Notes: a model not told the origin generated them from the sequence alone. Counted from the first letter of the stretch, positions 1 through 9,025 are shown. The stretch: DNA of 64,000 nt from Lachnospiraceae bacterium (GCA_015057115.1 SVEZ01000007.1:1-64000), one strand, 5' to 3'. Translations and numbers: made by a program.

Positions 1-68
1 GTATCCTTCCCACTACTAGGGTGGATTGGGGACTTTCACCCGTTAGAAACGTGCGCCGCAAGGCGCAC
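1..68 (-). mobile_element. Group II intron, 5' end (partial, cut by window edge)
   Basis: Read on the minus strand, the stretch begins GTGCGCC at position 68 and continues with AACGGGTGAAAGTCCC (about 45-30). These are the conserved 5' end and early domain I of bacterial group II introns (GUGYG start, GGGUGAAAGUCCC core). Positions 51-68 also form a perfect 7-bp hairpin. The predicted 5' splice site lies immediately after the T-run of the MFS gene terminator (73-104), the target preferred by class C introns. The reverse transcriptase and 3' end would lie beyond position 1, so class and activity cannot be judged here. Confidence 0.72.
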
Positions 69-72
69 AACC

Positions 73-104
73 AAAAAAGAGGTGGTCGATTTCTCGACCA
101 CCTC
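73..104 (-). terminator. Intrinsic terminator of the MFS gene
   Basis: Perfect 11-bp stem (GAGGTGGTCGA, 79-89, with 94-104) and a 4-nt loop. On the minus strand it is followed by six T (78-73). It lies just after the stop of the MFS transporter gene and directly precedes the intron 5' end. Confidence 0.9.
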
Positions 105-113
105 ATCTTGTCT

Positions 114-1325
114 CTACTCCTTATAAGAATAGGATTTCAACAACTTGAACGATACACAGCCCAGTATAGCAGTTCCCGCTCCCACAGTCAAGAAACAGCG
201 TCCGATTCCCGCACTTGCCAAAGCTGCCGATGCAAATAGGAAAACAATTTCCAATAAATTCACCAGCATATTATAGCAACTCAAAATCTCTGCTCTGTGC
301 TCCTCTTCCCCCATGCCGTCAATCAACCGATTCTGCACCTCTTCGAAAATGTAAGCAGGAACCGTAATCATTAAAGGCAAAATTAACATAATCGGCAAGG
401 CAATCCATATGGATACCACATAGCCAAACACCACCATACATACACCAGCCAGGCCAAAGCCAACTCCAAAAGCCACTGCATACTGTTTCTTTTTCAATCT
501 TCCCAAAATCTTCTCCGCCAACATCTGAATTGCAGAATAGCCCAGAATAATGGCGGTCATCCAGGTTTCTTTGTATCCGCATACAGTCAACTTATCTACA
601 TAGAAAAAGTTAATCAGCAAAAAGCTCATACTGACAGCCGCCAACACCAAGATTACCAAAATGGATTTTCCGTTTAGAAGCTTTTTCCACAGCCCTGACT
701 TTTTCCGCATTTTCACATCTTCGGTTTTTACTCCGGCGCCTTCCTTTATCTGCCCCGATTCTTTCTTTATCCCCAGTGAACTTCCCAATGCCATTCCACT
801 GCTTATCAAAGTCGCAATAATAAGTCCCCGTATCCCCCACAAGGCATACATCCCTGCATACGCAATAGTGCTGACAATAAAACCTGCGGTTCCGCAATTT
901 CCCACATGGGCAGATTTTACCACAAATTCCTCGTCGGAAAACATGGTGTACAAGTAAGCGCTCTGGGTTCCGGAGGCAAAGCAGGCCGCAATGCCTTCTA
1001 CCACCGCTTCCGCCACGAATAAAGGAAAGCTATGCCGCAAAAACGCCGCAAGCAACATTCCCCTTGCCAAAAGCAGCAACACCTGAGCTCCCACCAGTGT
1101 ATTCCGGTAGCCAATCCGATCCGTTAGTTTCCCCGAAGGAATTTCCATCAAAAAAATAGTTCCCGACAAAATTCCCTGCAGTACGAAAAACTCCGCCGCA
1201 GAAACCCCTGCCATAGTTCGCACCAAAAGCGCCACCGGCGCATAAAATACCAATCCATTACAAAAAGACGTGATGTCCAGACAATCTATCTTCCCTGCAC
1301 TCCACATTCCATTTCTTGTCTTCAT
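114..1325 (-). CDS. MFS transporter
   Basis: A 403-residue integral membrane protein with about 12 hydrophobic segments. It has a major facilitator motif-A-like loop (GKLTDRIGYRNTL, about residue 60) between segments 2 and 3. Members export drugs or metabolites by proton exchange; the substrate cannot be read here. The start is supported by AAGGAG about 11 nt upstream of the ATG. The gene is monocistronic: about 116 bp separate it from the next gene, and a strong terminator follows its stop codon. Confidence 0.85.
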   Translation of the reverse strand: MKTRNGMWSAGKIDCLDITSFCNGLVFYAPVALLVRTMAGVSAAEFFVLQGILSGTIFLMEIPSGKLTDRIGYRNTLVGAQVLLLLARGMLLAAFLRHSFPLFVAEAVVEGIAACFASGTQSAYLYTMFSDEEFVVKSAHVGNCGTAGFIVSTIAYAGMYALWGIRGLIIATLISSGMALGSSLGIKKESGQIKEGAGVKTEDVKMRKKSGLWKKLLNGKSILVILVLAAVSMSFLLINFFYVDKLTVCGYKETWMTAIILGYSAIQMLAEKILGRLKKKQYAVAFGVGFGLAGVCMVVFGYVVSIWIALPIMLILPLMITVPAYIFEEVQNRLIDGMGEEEHRAEILSCYNMLVNLLEIVFLFASAALASAGIGRCFLTVGAGTAILGCVSFKLLKSYSYKE

Positions 1326-1441
1326 TTTTTTCTGTGCTCCTTATTCAATTTTTGTTTCAAAGTATCACACAGATTTTACGTTGGCATATTACCTTCCCCC
1401 CGGCGCCCAGCCGAATAATTATTATATATTATTTTAATTTC

Positions 1442-2272
1442 TCAAAAATGTTCTGCAATCAACTGTTCCAGTCTATCTCGCATTACAGACTTCCATCCCA
1501 TAATTGCCTGTGATAAGTCCACGAGTCCGATGCATTCATCCAGCCGCACAGACTCTTTTTGTTCCCGGAAAACCACCTGCATAAAGGCTTCTCGTACTTC
1601 CCGCAGCTGCGCTGCCACTTCCTCCTCATGAAGCAGCTCCATCATGGAAACGCCTTCCAACAGAACCGGTCGGAATAACCGGTCGAGATTTTCCAACACT
1701 TCCTCTCTGGAATGTTCCTCCTCGCAAAAATCCAGAATCGCATACTGCAGTTCATCCAGCTTTAACATGGAATCATGAATCATGGGCATTACATCTACAG
1801 TTTCTTTTGCGCAGGGAAGTAACGTGGCCACCATAACCTCCTCATCCAGTCGTTCCAAAAGCTCTTCCCTAGTCAGGCACAACTCATCCAGTTCTTCGCT
1901 TCCCTCATGCTTATTATTTAAAAAGAAATAAATTTCTTCTTCTATGCTTTTAAACACAACTGCATGCTTTTTGTTTTCATCAATTCGCAATCCGAGCATT
2001 GCCGTATCCGTCTTTTCAAGGTAGCCTGGAACCTCCTCTTTTTTCAAGGATTTTTCCGAAAGTTCAAAGCCCTGCTTTTTCAAGAAGATATCAAACCATT
2101 TCTTTTCCTGCAACATGGTTCCTGCCAAAAAGCTCCCGCCTTCTCGCACCATAAGATAGGGCAGTTCCATTCCCAATGCCACCTCATAATCCTCTACTGA
2201 GATTCCTTTTTTCGCAAGCATGTTTGCGATTCCCGCAAAAGCACAGGAAGAATTAAAAGTCATGTACTTCAT
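1442..2272 (-). CDS. C39-peptidase-like / BtrH-N-like protein of unknown function
   Basis: A 276-residue soluble, acidic protein. I chose the internal ATG at 2272 because GAGGTG lies 6 nt upstream; the longer reading frame would run into the adenine deaminase gene. The N-terminus (NSSCAFAGIANML, Cys near residue 9) and a later KKHAVVF segment resemble the Cys and His of C39-like papain-fold domains such as BtrH-N. The C-terminal half is helical, Glu-rich and unrecognised. It starts 10 bp after the adenine deaminase stop, so it is probably co-transcribed. The enzymatic role is unproven. Confidence 0.6.
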   Translation of the reverse strand: MKYMTFNSSCAFAGIANMLAKKGISVEDYEVALGMELPYLMVREGGSFLAGTMLQEKKWFDIFLKKQGFELSEKSLKKEEVPGYLEKTDTAMLGLRIDENKKHAVVFKSIEEEIYFFLNNKHEGSEELDELCLTREELLERLDEEVMVATLLPCAKETVDVMPMIHDSMLKLDELQYAILDFCEEEHSREEVLENLDRLFRPVLLEGVSMMELLHEEEVAAQLREVREAFMQVVFREQKESVRLDECIGLVDLSQAIMGWKSVMRDRLEQLIAEHF

Positions 2273-2282
2273 ATTTTTCACC

Positions 2283-4067
2283 TCAATCAAACACCGCCGG
2301 CACAATAGTTTGCGTATCCACATCCACCAACCCTCTGGTGGAAACACGAAGTTTCGGAATAACCGGTAAAGCCACAAAGGCCAGAGTCATAAATGGATCG
2401 ATTCCCTCCGGAACTCCCAAAAGCCTTGCCTGGGACTTCATTTCCTCCAGCTTATCTTCCACATAGGATGCCTCCCGGTTGCACATCAAACCTCCAATGG
2501 GAAGCGCTAATGAGGAAAGCACCTTTCCGTCCACAGCAATTGCCAAACCGCCTTCATTTTCCCTTACGGCATTGGCTGCCACTGCCATATCTGTATCATT
2601 GGTTCCTGCTACAATCAGGTTATGGGAATCGTGGGCCACACTGGAAGCAATGGCTCCGTATTGGATTCCATATCCTGTAGCAAAACCCACACCTACGTGA
2701 CCGGTCTGTTTATGTCGCTCAATGACTGCTACCTTAATAATATCCTTATCCAGCTCCACACCCGGCGCCGATGGAAGATGTCCGTTGTCCGCCTGCTCTT
2801 TCCATCGCTCTAAATTTGCAGGCACAATAACCTCTCGGGTCAAAAGCTCCCCCGGCAGTACCTCAATCACGCGCTTTTTACTTCCCTTTCCTTCCATAAC
2901 AAAGTCCGAAGCCTTTAATTCCGGGCAATGGAAGCTGTGATGTACTCTCGGGTATTTTTCCTCTTTTTTCTCAAAGGTTGGAACCTCGATGCATATCTCA
3001 CCATTATCTACAGCCAAAATACCCTTCTTAAACACTTTTTCGATCTGGAACTCTTCCAAATTGGAAACTACAATTAAATCTGCCCGATATCCCGGAGCGA
3101 TAGCCCCTCTTTTTTTCAGACCAAAATACGTTGCTGTGTTAAAGCTGGCCATCTTTATGGCATTTGCCGGTTTCTTTCCGGCTTTTACAGCCTCTCTAAT
3201 AATATGATCAATATGCCCGTGACGAATGAGTTCTCCCGGATGCTTGTCGTCCGTTACCAGCATACAACGATTACAATATTCATCATCAAACAGGGGTAAA
3301 AGCGCTTTTAAATTCTTTGCCGCCGTACCTTCCCGTATCATAATCCACTGACCGCGTTTTAGCTTTTCAATTGCCTCTTCTGCAGTGGAACACTCGTGAT
3401 CCGACTCTACTCCCGCCGCAATATAAGCATTTAAACTCTGTCCCGTCAAGCCGGGAGCATGTCCGTCAATCAACCGATCGTGATCCTGTGCTCCCAGAAT
3501 TTTGGAAATAATCTCTGTATCGCAACAAACCGTACCGTAGGAATTCATTAACTCCGCCAGTCCCAGCACACGCTGATTTGCATAAAAGCTATTTAAAGAA
3601 GCCGCGTTTAACTCTGCTCCGGCTTCATCCAATGGCGTTGCCGGAACACAGGATGGCAACATGAAAAAAATCTCGATGGGTAATTCCTCGGTACTTTCCA
3701 ACATATAAGAAAGCCCCTCCGCCCCTGCCACATTGGCAATCTCATGGGGATCTGTAACTAAAGCAGTCGTTCCATGGGGTAACACTGCTTTTGCAAACTC
3801 CGTCGGGGAAAGCATGGAGCTTTCCAAATGAATGTGGCCGTCAATCAGACCCGGACATAGGATTTTGCCTTCTAAATCAATCTCCTCATTGCCCTCATAA
3901 CTTCCGATTCCGGCAATATAGCCATTTCGGATTGCCACATCTTTTTCTTCCAGCTCTCCGGTAAAAATATTTAAAAACTTGCCGTTTTTCAATACCAGAT
4001 CCGCCTTCTCCGTACCGCGGGCAGCCGCGATTAATTCCTTTAACTCATCCGATTTTTCCAGACTCAT
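2283..4067 (-). CDS. ade: Adenine deaminase
   Basis: 594 residues, the usual length for the Ade family of metal-dependent amidohydrolases that convert adenine to hypoxanthine plus ammonia. The metal-binding HxH lies in GLIDGHIHLESS (His about 78 and 80), followed by LVTDPHEIANV and LVTDDKHPGEL, with a C-terminal domain typical of the family. GGAGGG lies 7 nt before the ATG. It follows alanine racemase by 17 bp and precedes the C39-like gene, so the three probably share the alr promoter. The link between purine salvage and D-alanine synthesis is probably only positional. Confidence 0.95.
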   Translation of the reverse strand: MSLEKSDELKELIAAARGTEKADLVLKNGKFLNIFTGELEEKDVAIRNGYIAGIGSYEGNEEIDLEGKILCPGLIDGHIHLESSMLSPTEFAKAVLPHGTTALVTDPHEIANVAGAEGLSYMLESTEELPIEIFFMLPSCVPATPLDEAGAELNAASLNSFYANQRVLGLAELMNSYGTVCCDTEIISKILGAQDHDRLIDGHAPGLTGQSLNAYIAAGVESDHECSTAEEAIEKLKRGQWIMIREGTAAKNLKALLPLFDDEYCNRCMLVTDDKHPGELIRHGHIDHIIREAVKAGKKPANAIKMASFNTATYFGLKKRGAIAPGYRADLIVVSNLEEFQIEKVFKKGILAVDNGEICIEVPTFEKKEEKYPRVHHSFHCPELKASDFVMEGKGSKKRVIEVLPGELLTREVIVPANLERWKEQADNGHLPSAPGVELDKDIIKVAVIERHKQTGHVGVGFATGYGIQYGAIASSVAHDSHNLIVAGTNDTDMAVAANAVRENEGGLAIAVDGKVLSSLALPIGGLMCNREASYVEDKLEEMKSQARLLGVPEGIDPFMTLAFVALPVIPKLRVSTRGLVDVDTQTIVPAVFD

Positions 4068-4084
4068 GTCTTGCCCTCCGTAAT

Positions 4085-5251
4085 CTACAAACGAAGCATT
4101 AACTCTCGCTCAATAACCTCTCCATTTCGATAATACACTCTCGGAACCCGCTTACTTACCGCGCAGGTCAACTCGTACGGAATTGTTCCGGCAATTCCTG
4201 CCAACTCATCAATAGAATTTTTCTCACCGAAAACTTCTACCTCACTGCCTACGTCCACCGTCATCATATCCGTAATATCAATCATGCACATATCCATGCA
4301 AATCTTCCCCCGCAGCTTCGCCGGTCCTTCCTTTGTGTACAGACTGCACTTATTGGAAAGACTCCGTAAAAATCCATCTGCATATCCGTAAGGCAGCACA
4401 CCGATTCGGGTCATCTTATCCGTCACATAGATTCCCCCATAACTGATGGCCGTTCCTTCCGGATAAATTTTAATGGTGCTGACTGTGGTTTTTAAGGTCA
4501 TGGCAGGTTTTAATCCCAACTGGTGGGCAAACTCTCCATATCCGTAAAGTAAAAGTCCCGGACGTACCATGTCCAAATAGGTTTCCGGAAAACGTGCAAC
4601 CGCACCGGTATTGGCACAATGACGAATCTTGAAGTGTACACCTTTTTCTTCTACTGCTTTAATAACATTTGTAAACAGTTCAAATTGATGTTTTGTGTAA
4701 TTATCCCGTTCTTCTCCGAATTCATCTGCCTCAGCAAAATGGGTAAAAATGCCTTCCACGGAAAGCCCCGGCAGATTACAAGCCTCTACAATGCCTTCCA
4801 CACCGGTATCAAACAATCCGTTATCACAAAGATAACCCAAGCGCGACATTCCGGTATCAACCTTAATATGAACTTTCAAGGTACCGCCACATTTTACCGC
4901 TTCTGCACTGTATTCATCCGCCTTTGCCTTGCAGGTGATGGCTTGCGTTATATTATAACTAATCAGTTCTTCCACCTGTTCCTTCGGTGTATGCCCCAAA
5001 ATCAAAATCGGCATTTTTATCCCGTTTACACGAAGTTCCAATGCTTCATCCGCACTGCTCACCGCAAGATAATCCGCTCCGACTTCCTCCAAAAGCTTGC
5101 CCACCTGCACGCTTCCGTGACCATAGGCATCCGCTTTTACCACACCAAGAAACTTAACCTTTTCCCCAATCTTCTCTCTAATCTTCTTATAATTGTAGGC
5201 GATGGCATCCAAATTTACCTCCGCCCAGGTTCGTCTAAGATCTGATTCCAT
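4085..5251 (-). CDS. alr: Alanine racemase
   Basis: 388 residues. This PLP enzyme interconverts L- and D-alanine for peptidoglycan. The PLP lysine is Lys39 in VVKADAYGHG, and the catalytic tyrosine lies in AISYGGIY near residue 268. The family motifs RIGVLPYGYADGF and GKICMDMCMIDIT are also present. GAGGTG precedes the ATG. It is the first gene of the three-gene minus-strand unit alr-ade-C39-like, behind a TGG-extended promoter at 5314-5341. Confidence 0.96.
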   Translation of the reverse strand: MESDLRRTWAEVNLDAIAYNYKKIREKIGEKVKFLGVVKADAYGHGSVQVGKLLEEVGADYLAVSSADEALELRVNGIKMPILILGHTPKEQVEELISYNITQAITCKAKADEYSAEAVKCGGTLKVHIKVDTGMSRLGYLCDNGLFDTGVEGIVEACNLPGLSVEGIFTHFAEADEFGEERDNYTKHQFELFTNVIKAVEEKGVHFKIRHCANTGAVARFPETYLDMVRPGLLLYGYGEFAHQLGLKPAMTLKTTVSTIKIYPEGTAISYGGIYVTDKMTRIGVLPYGYADGFLRSLSNKCSLYTKEGPAKLRGKICMDMCMIDITDMMTVDVGSEVEVFGEKNSIDELAGIAGTIPYELTCAVSKRVPRVYYRNGEVIERELMLRL

Positions 5252-5313
5252 TATTTACACCTCGAATATTTCTGATACTGCAATTCGCTCCGCTAAAGCG
5301 GCGCTTTTATAAC

Positions 5314-5341
5314 AGTATACCACTTTCCATTCATAAAGCAA
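5314..5341 (-). promoter_or_regulatory. Promoter upstream of alr
   Basis: On the minus strand: TTGCTT (5341-5336), a 16-nt spacer, then TATACT (5319-5314) preceded by TGG, an extended -10. It points at alr. Between it and the gene lies a small GC hairpin (5287-5304), which may be part of the 5' leader. Confidence 0.6.
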
Positions 5342-5379
5342 GATTCCCTACACGCTTTTGCACCGCATTTGCACGGCAT

Positions 5380-5892
5380 TTACACAACTTTTTCCGCAAT
5401 TTCTTTTGCAATTTCTTCCGGACTACGATTCAACGCATTTACATGAATGGCATGAGTCTCTTTTTGCTGATACTCCAGGCACATCTCAATGTTTTGCATG
5501 CACCAGCAATTTTCTTTTTCACCTCGCTTTAAAATCCGGTCATGGATTGTCTTCCAGTCTGCATCCAGAATGACGTATTTTACTTCAACACCGTCTGCGC
5601 GCAATCGCTCGATAATCTCCGGGTATGCCTCTTCGCATACAATGGTCATATCCACCAAGATATCGCCCTCATAACGGGTTGCGATATCCTTCAATAACCG
5701 ATAATTGAACTCCCTCCACAACGGATACCCATCAAACACAATGCCCTGTCTGCACTCATCCGGGTAATTCTCCCGCACGGCATTTCCCATTTCTTCTGCA
5801 TCATACACGAATGCCTTGGGTAACATTTCCTGTAAACACTTAGCCACTGTGGATTTTCCTACTCCATAAGGGCCGCTAATCCAATAAATCAT
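5380..5892 (-). CDS. TmrB-like P-loop ATPase/kinase
   Basis: 170 residues starting MIYWISGPYGVGKST, a Walker A motif at the extreme N-terminus. The pattern resembles TmrB (tunicamycin resistance) and related nucleoside or sugar kinase-like AAA proteins. I preferred the ATG at 5892 over the upstream one at 5913 because AAGGAGGA sits 6 nt before it. VYDAEEMG and ILVDMTIV segments follow. The substrate is unknown. It stands alone between the alr promoter and a 350-bp gene-free interval. Confidence 0.7.
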   Translation of the reverse strand: MIYWISGPYGVGKSTVAKCLQEMLPKAFVYDAEEMGNAVRENYPDECRQGIVFDGYPLWREFNYRLLKDIATRYEGDILVDMTIVCEEAYPEIIERLRADGVEVKYVILDADWKTIHDRILKRGEKENCWCMQNIEMCLEYQQKETHAIHVNALNRSPEEIAKEIAEKVV

Positions 5893-5950
5893 ATAATCCT
5901 CCTTCAAGCTCATGGGTTTCTTCCCTCTGTAGGGGGAATTGCCCTCAATT

Positions 5951-6284
5951 TTACCTACTAGAGATGACTAACCTCTATTTCGTATGTATCATAAAAAACT
6001 CGGAATTCCAATCCTACCTACTATACCGCATTATCGCCACTCTAGTCTGTAGCTCAAAAAAATCGTTTACATACGTGGTGCTATTTTCCAACCAACAGTA
6101 TGTAATTTTTTCTCCTGCGCCGCTCCCTTAAGGCTCCTTTTAGGACCTTTTCGCCCTAAAATCTCCTGTTTTTCAGTTTTTCCTACATACTAATTTCCTT
6201 TTTGTATCCCCTCGTATGTAAATTTCAAAAACAAGAATTTTGGCTTACATACCTCGTTGTTCTTTCATTAGTTTTCGTATGTAA
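5951..6284. repeat. Cluster of five 39-40 bp inverted repeats (YTACMTAC-N23-GTATGTAR)
   Basis: This fills most of the gene-free interval 5893-6244. Units lie at 5951-5989, 6014-6052, 6067-6105, 6183-6221 and 6245-6284. Each has 8-bp inverted arms, TTACATAC paired with GTATGTAA in the best copies, around a 23-nt centre (24 in the last). The arms are conserved and the centres are not. Start-to-start distances are 63, 53, 116 and 62 bp. The last unit overlaps the stop codon and 3' end of the amidohydrolase gene. No U-run follows the units, so they do not look like terminators. Confidence 0.8.
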
Positions 6285-7108
6285 TTCCGATAGAATAATC
6301 CTTCCAGTTCCTCCTCTGTAAATTTCATCGCCTCTAAAATTTCCATATACCTCGGATAGATTTCCTCCGGCTTTAGACTTCTGCTAAAAGGCCAATCTGT
6401 GGCAAAAAACAGTTTTTCAAGACCAAGACAGCGCATCATCTTTTCTGTTTCCGCTATTCCAAAGTCCTCCACCCAATCCGGCAAAATTGCGGAGATGTCA
6501 TAATAAGCATTCAGATTCAGACAATCCTCCCACTGGAAGCCGCCGCAGTGGCTGATAATCAACGTTGTTTCCGGGTGCCGTCTTTGCATAGCAAGAATAC
6601 GTTTCGGCGCAGAAAAATCCTCCCGGTTTCTACTTCGATATCCCGCCGGATAGGAATGAATGGTAATGGGAACATTGAATTCCCTTGCCAGTTCAAATAT
6701 CCCATCATTATAAGCATCATCAATATTCCTTTCCGTGTTGTTGGGATGAAGCTTAATTCCTTTCATGCAGGGATGCTTCAAGACTTTCCGCAGTTCTTCA
6801 CAATTCTCTTTGGTATTTTTATTCCACACATCCACATCCGCAAAAGCAACATACCGGCTGGGATTTTCCTCACACATCCGGATCAGGTTTTCATGCACCT
6901 TTTCTACCGTAAACTCCATGGACATTACATAAGGGTCATTAAAGGGCATGATGACTGCTTTCTCAACATGATACGCATCCATCCATTTCTTGTGCTCCGT
7001 CATTTTGGCAAAAGAAAAATCATCCTCTGCATCCGAATTCGCCTGCAAAACGGCTTCCGGTAAAATATGAACGTGTGCATCAAATTTTTTCATTCGTCGA
7101 ACATCCAT
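6245..7108 (-). CDS. Amidohydrolase family (TIM-barrel metal-dependent hydrolase)
   Basis: 287 residues from the ATG at 7108, chosen for GGAGGA about 8 nt upstream. Motifs: an N-terminal DAHVHILPE (HxH metal ligands), ITIHSYP, LIISHCGG and a C-terminal FATDWPF with the catalytic Asp. This is the amidohydrolase-2 / ACMSD-like layout; the substrate is not identifiable. The last 13 codons coincide with one 40-bp inverted-repeat unit, so the C-terminus (YRNYIRKLM) is partly written by the repeat. It lies 19 bp downstream of the ABC-F gene and may be co-transcribed with it. Confidence 0.8.
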   Translation of the reverse strand: MDVRRMKKFDAHVHILPEAVLQANSDAEDDFSFAKMTEHKKWMDAYHVEKAVIMPFNDPYVMSMEFTVEKVHENLIRMCEENPSRYVAFADVDVWNKNTKENCEELRKVLKHPCMKGIKLHPNNTERNIDDAYNDGIFELAREFNVPITIHSYPAGYRSRNREDFSAPKRILAMQRRHPETTLIISHCGGFQWEDCLNLNAYYDISAILPDWVEDFGIAETEKMMRCLGLEKLFFATDWPFSRSLKPEEIYPRYMEILEAMKFTEEELEGLFYRNYIRKLMKEQRGM

Positions 7109-7127
7109 CCTTTTTCCTCCTCCCAAT

Positions 7128-8699
7128 TCATCTGTCTGCGCAAGCAGCTCCCAATCCGACTGCTTCTTCCTTCAAGCCCTCCGTCGTCAACTCATACACT
7201 TTCGTGCACACTTCCGAAATATACTTCCGGTCGTGAGAAATGCTGATGATGACTCCCGGGAAACTTTTAAGCATCCGTCGGATTACCGGGCCCGATAAAG
7301 GGGAAAAATTCCGGGTAGGCTCATCTAAAATCAATACGTTGGCATCCGACAAACTCATCTTTAAAAGCAAAACCTTTGCCTTCTGCCCACCGGACAATTC
7401 CTTCATGGGGTGCTCCATTTCATCCGGTGTATACTTCAAAGAACCAAGATAAGTGCGGATGCGGGTTCGGATTTCTTTGTCCCCCGTATCATCCAAAAAT
7501 TCCACCGGGGTTTTCTCCATATCCAGCATATCCTCATAATTCTGGGGCATATACTGCACCCGAATATCTTGTCGCTCCATCATAGACACCGCCATTTGCC
7601 GAAGCAAAGTAGTTTTCCCGGCGCCGTTAGCCCCCACAATACAAATTCGCTCCGCTCCCCGGACTCTCAGAAAAATATCCCTGGCAAGACACCGGCTATA
7701 ATCCGGCGTCATCAACTTAGGCAAAGAATATTCCACCACCGTTTTGCCAGCAGGCATTCTAGCGCTATCGCCTCCCAGCTTGAAAAAAATCGCCTCCTCC
7801 TGCTCCGGCATCTTCGTCATCCTCTCATCCTCTTTCACAAAGCGCTTCTCCATGGATTTTACGGTATGCATCTTGTCCTTCAAATTCTTCGCAACCGACG
7901 GCGCCTGTCTACTACAGTTCTCCAAAGCATAGTGAACAGACTGATACACCTTCTGATATTTTTCGTCCCGTAATTGCTTTGCCCGCTTATCCGCCAACGC
8001 CTGTTGCCGCTGGGTTTCAAAAGAGTGTTGCCTTTGAGTAACGTAGTTTTCATAAGACATTTTCGCCACGGTAAAATGGCTTTGCTGCTTGCGATGAAGC
8101 TGTTCCAAATGAATTACCATATTGGCAGTCCTCTCTATTAACATTTCATCGTGGGAAATGTAAAGCAGGATTCCCGGAAACTCCCGAATGAAATTTTCCA
8201 ACCACAACAAAGTATCCATGTCCAGGTCGTTGGAAGGCTCATCCAATAAAAGCACCGTAGGCCGTTCCATCAAAAGCCGCATCAGTTGTACCTTAATCTT
8301 CTCTCCACCGGACAAGCTCTCCAGCAATTGGTCGCTGTAGAAAAAATCGCTCTCCACATGAAATTCTTTACAAAGCAATCCCAACTCTCCCGGCGTCTGT
8401 TCCCAAAAAGCATCTTTCTCCGAAAAGTACTCATACACGGTTTTCCCCTTTTCTTCCACCGGCAATTCTTGTGGCAAATAGCCCATTTTCTCATTTCCGG
8501 TCAGTCGTTCTCCCTCACATTCTGTATATCCTTCCACCAATTCCGGTTTATAAATCCATTTCAAAAGCGTAGACTTTCCGTTTCCCTCTTCCCCAATCAT
8601 CACAGCTTTATCACCCGGATTGAACACCACCGAAAACTCCTTCAATAGTACTCGAAGATCTTTCTTCTGTGTAATTGTGAGTTTCTGTATCTGTAACAT
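7128..8699 (-). CDS. ABC-F family ATP-binding protein (ribosomal protection type)
   Basis: 523 residues with two nucleotide-binding domains and no membrane segment, as in ABC-F translation factors. Domain 1: GEEGNGKST Walker A, LSGGEKIKVQL signature, VLLLDEPSNDLD Walker B. Domain 2: GANGAGKTT, LSGGQKAKVLL, VLILDEPTRNFSP. A charged helical linker (about 210-330) separates them. The second domain has RNFSP where many family members have NHLD. The ATG at 8699 is chosen for AGGAGGG 6 nt upstream. The long leader with attenuator features (8705-9162) argues for an antibiotic-induced resistance role, probably against drugs acting at the peptidyl-transferase centre (inferred). Confidence 0.85.
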   Translation of the reverse strand: MLQIQKLTITQKKDLRVLLKEFSVVFNPGDKAVMIGEEGNGKSTLLKWIYKPELVEGYTECEGERLTGNEKMGYLPQELPVEEKGKTVYEYFSEKDAFWEQTPGELGLLCKEFHVESDFFYSDQLLESLSGGEKIKVQLMRLLMERPTVLLLDEPSNDLDMDTLLWLENFIREFPGILLYISHDEMLIERTANMVIHLEQLHRKQQSHFTVAKMSYENYVTQRQHSFETQRQQALADKRAKQLRDEKYQKVYQSVHYALENCSRQAPSVAKNLKDKMHTVKSMEKRFVKEDERMTKMPEQEEAIFFKLGGDSARMPAGKTVVEYSLPKLMTPDYSRCLARDIFLRVRGAERICIVGANGAGKTTLLRQMAVSMMERQDIRVQYMPQNYEDMLDMEKTPVEFLDDTGDKEIRTRIRTYLGSLKYTPDEMEHPMKELSGGQKAKVLLLKMSLSDANVLILDEPTRNFSPLSGPVIRRMLKSFPGVIISISHDRKYISEVCTKVYELTTEGLKEEAVGLGAACADR

Positions 8700-8711
8700 A
8701 CGTATCCCTCC

Positions 8712-8890
8712 TTCCGGCTCATTTCGTTGTGGGCTGAATAGCTGCATATTCCTATTGCATGGCATCTGGAGGCGTTGGTACTTAGACACCGTAGTTTAGG
8801 TGTCTTATGTACCATTACGCCGAAAGCTGAGCGAAAGCGCTCATGCATAGGGATGTGCAGTTATCCAGCGTATAACAAAACGAGCCTGAA
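8712..8890 (-). promoter_or_regulatory. Long leader hairpin of the ABC-F gene (candidate antiterminator)
   Basis: Imperfect inverted arms 8712-8755 and 8848-8890 enclose nested stems: TGCAT/ATGCA, GGCGT (8771-8775)/ACGCC (8817-8821), GGTAC/GTACC and AGACACC (8784-8790)/GGTGTCT (8799-8805). A side hairpin GAGCG-AAAG-CGCTC is also present. The outer arm covers 8881-8888, which is also the 3' strand of the terminator, so the two folds exclude each other. The fold ends one base upstream of the AGGAGGG ribosome binding site. Confidence 0.7.
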
Positions 8891-8912
8891 TTGCGTACGC
8901 AAAACAGACTCG
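8876..8912 (-). terminator. Intrinsic terminator in the ABC-F leader (attenuator)
   Basis: On the minus strand CGAGTCTG (8912-8905) pairs with CAGGCTCG (8888-8881) around an inner perfect palindrome TTGCGTACGCAA, followed by TTTTGTTAT. It lies between the leader peptide and the coding region and would stop transcription unless 8881-8888 is captured by the long hairpin. Confidence 0.8.
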
Positions 8913-9025
8913 CTAAAACTCCAAATATTCCCAGCATCATACACGATGATAGACCACAATCCTCCATTGGATTGCACAATAAAAGAGCATCCCAAGCGAT
9001 AATTCCACTTAAGCGTACACAAACA

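Noticed and set aside
21-239. Plus-strand reading frame of 72 codons at the window start
   Set aside because: It runs through the group II intron 5' structure, a terminator and the antisense of the MFS gene; no ribosome binding site.
4619-5245. 208-codon plus-strand frame
   Set aside because: Entirely antisense to alr, which has all catalytic motifs.
6548-7063. 171-codon plus-strand frame
   Set aside because: Antisense to the amidohydrolase gene, without a ribosome binding site or recognisable domain.
7410-7973. 187-codon plus-strand frame
   Set aside because: Antisense to the ABC-F gene; composition rich in His/Pro/Leu as expected for a shadow frame.
8642-9002. Reading frames on both strands sharing a CSY-A-N pattern
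   Set aside because: They come from the two arms of the long inverted repeat in the ABC-F leader, not from genes.
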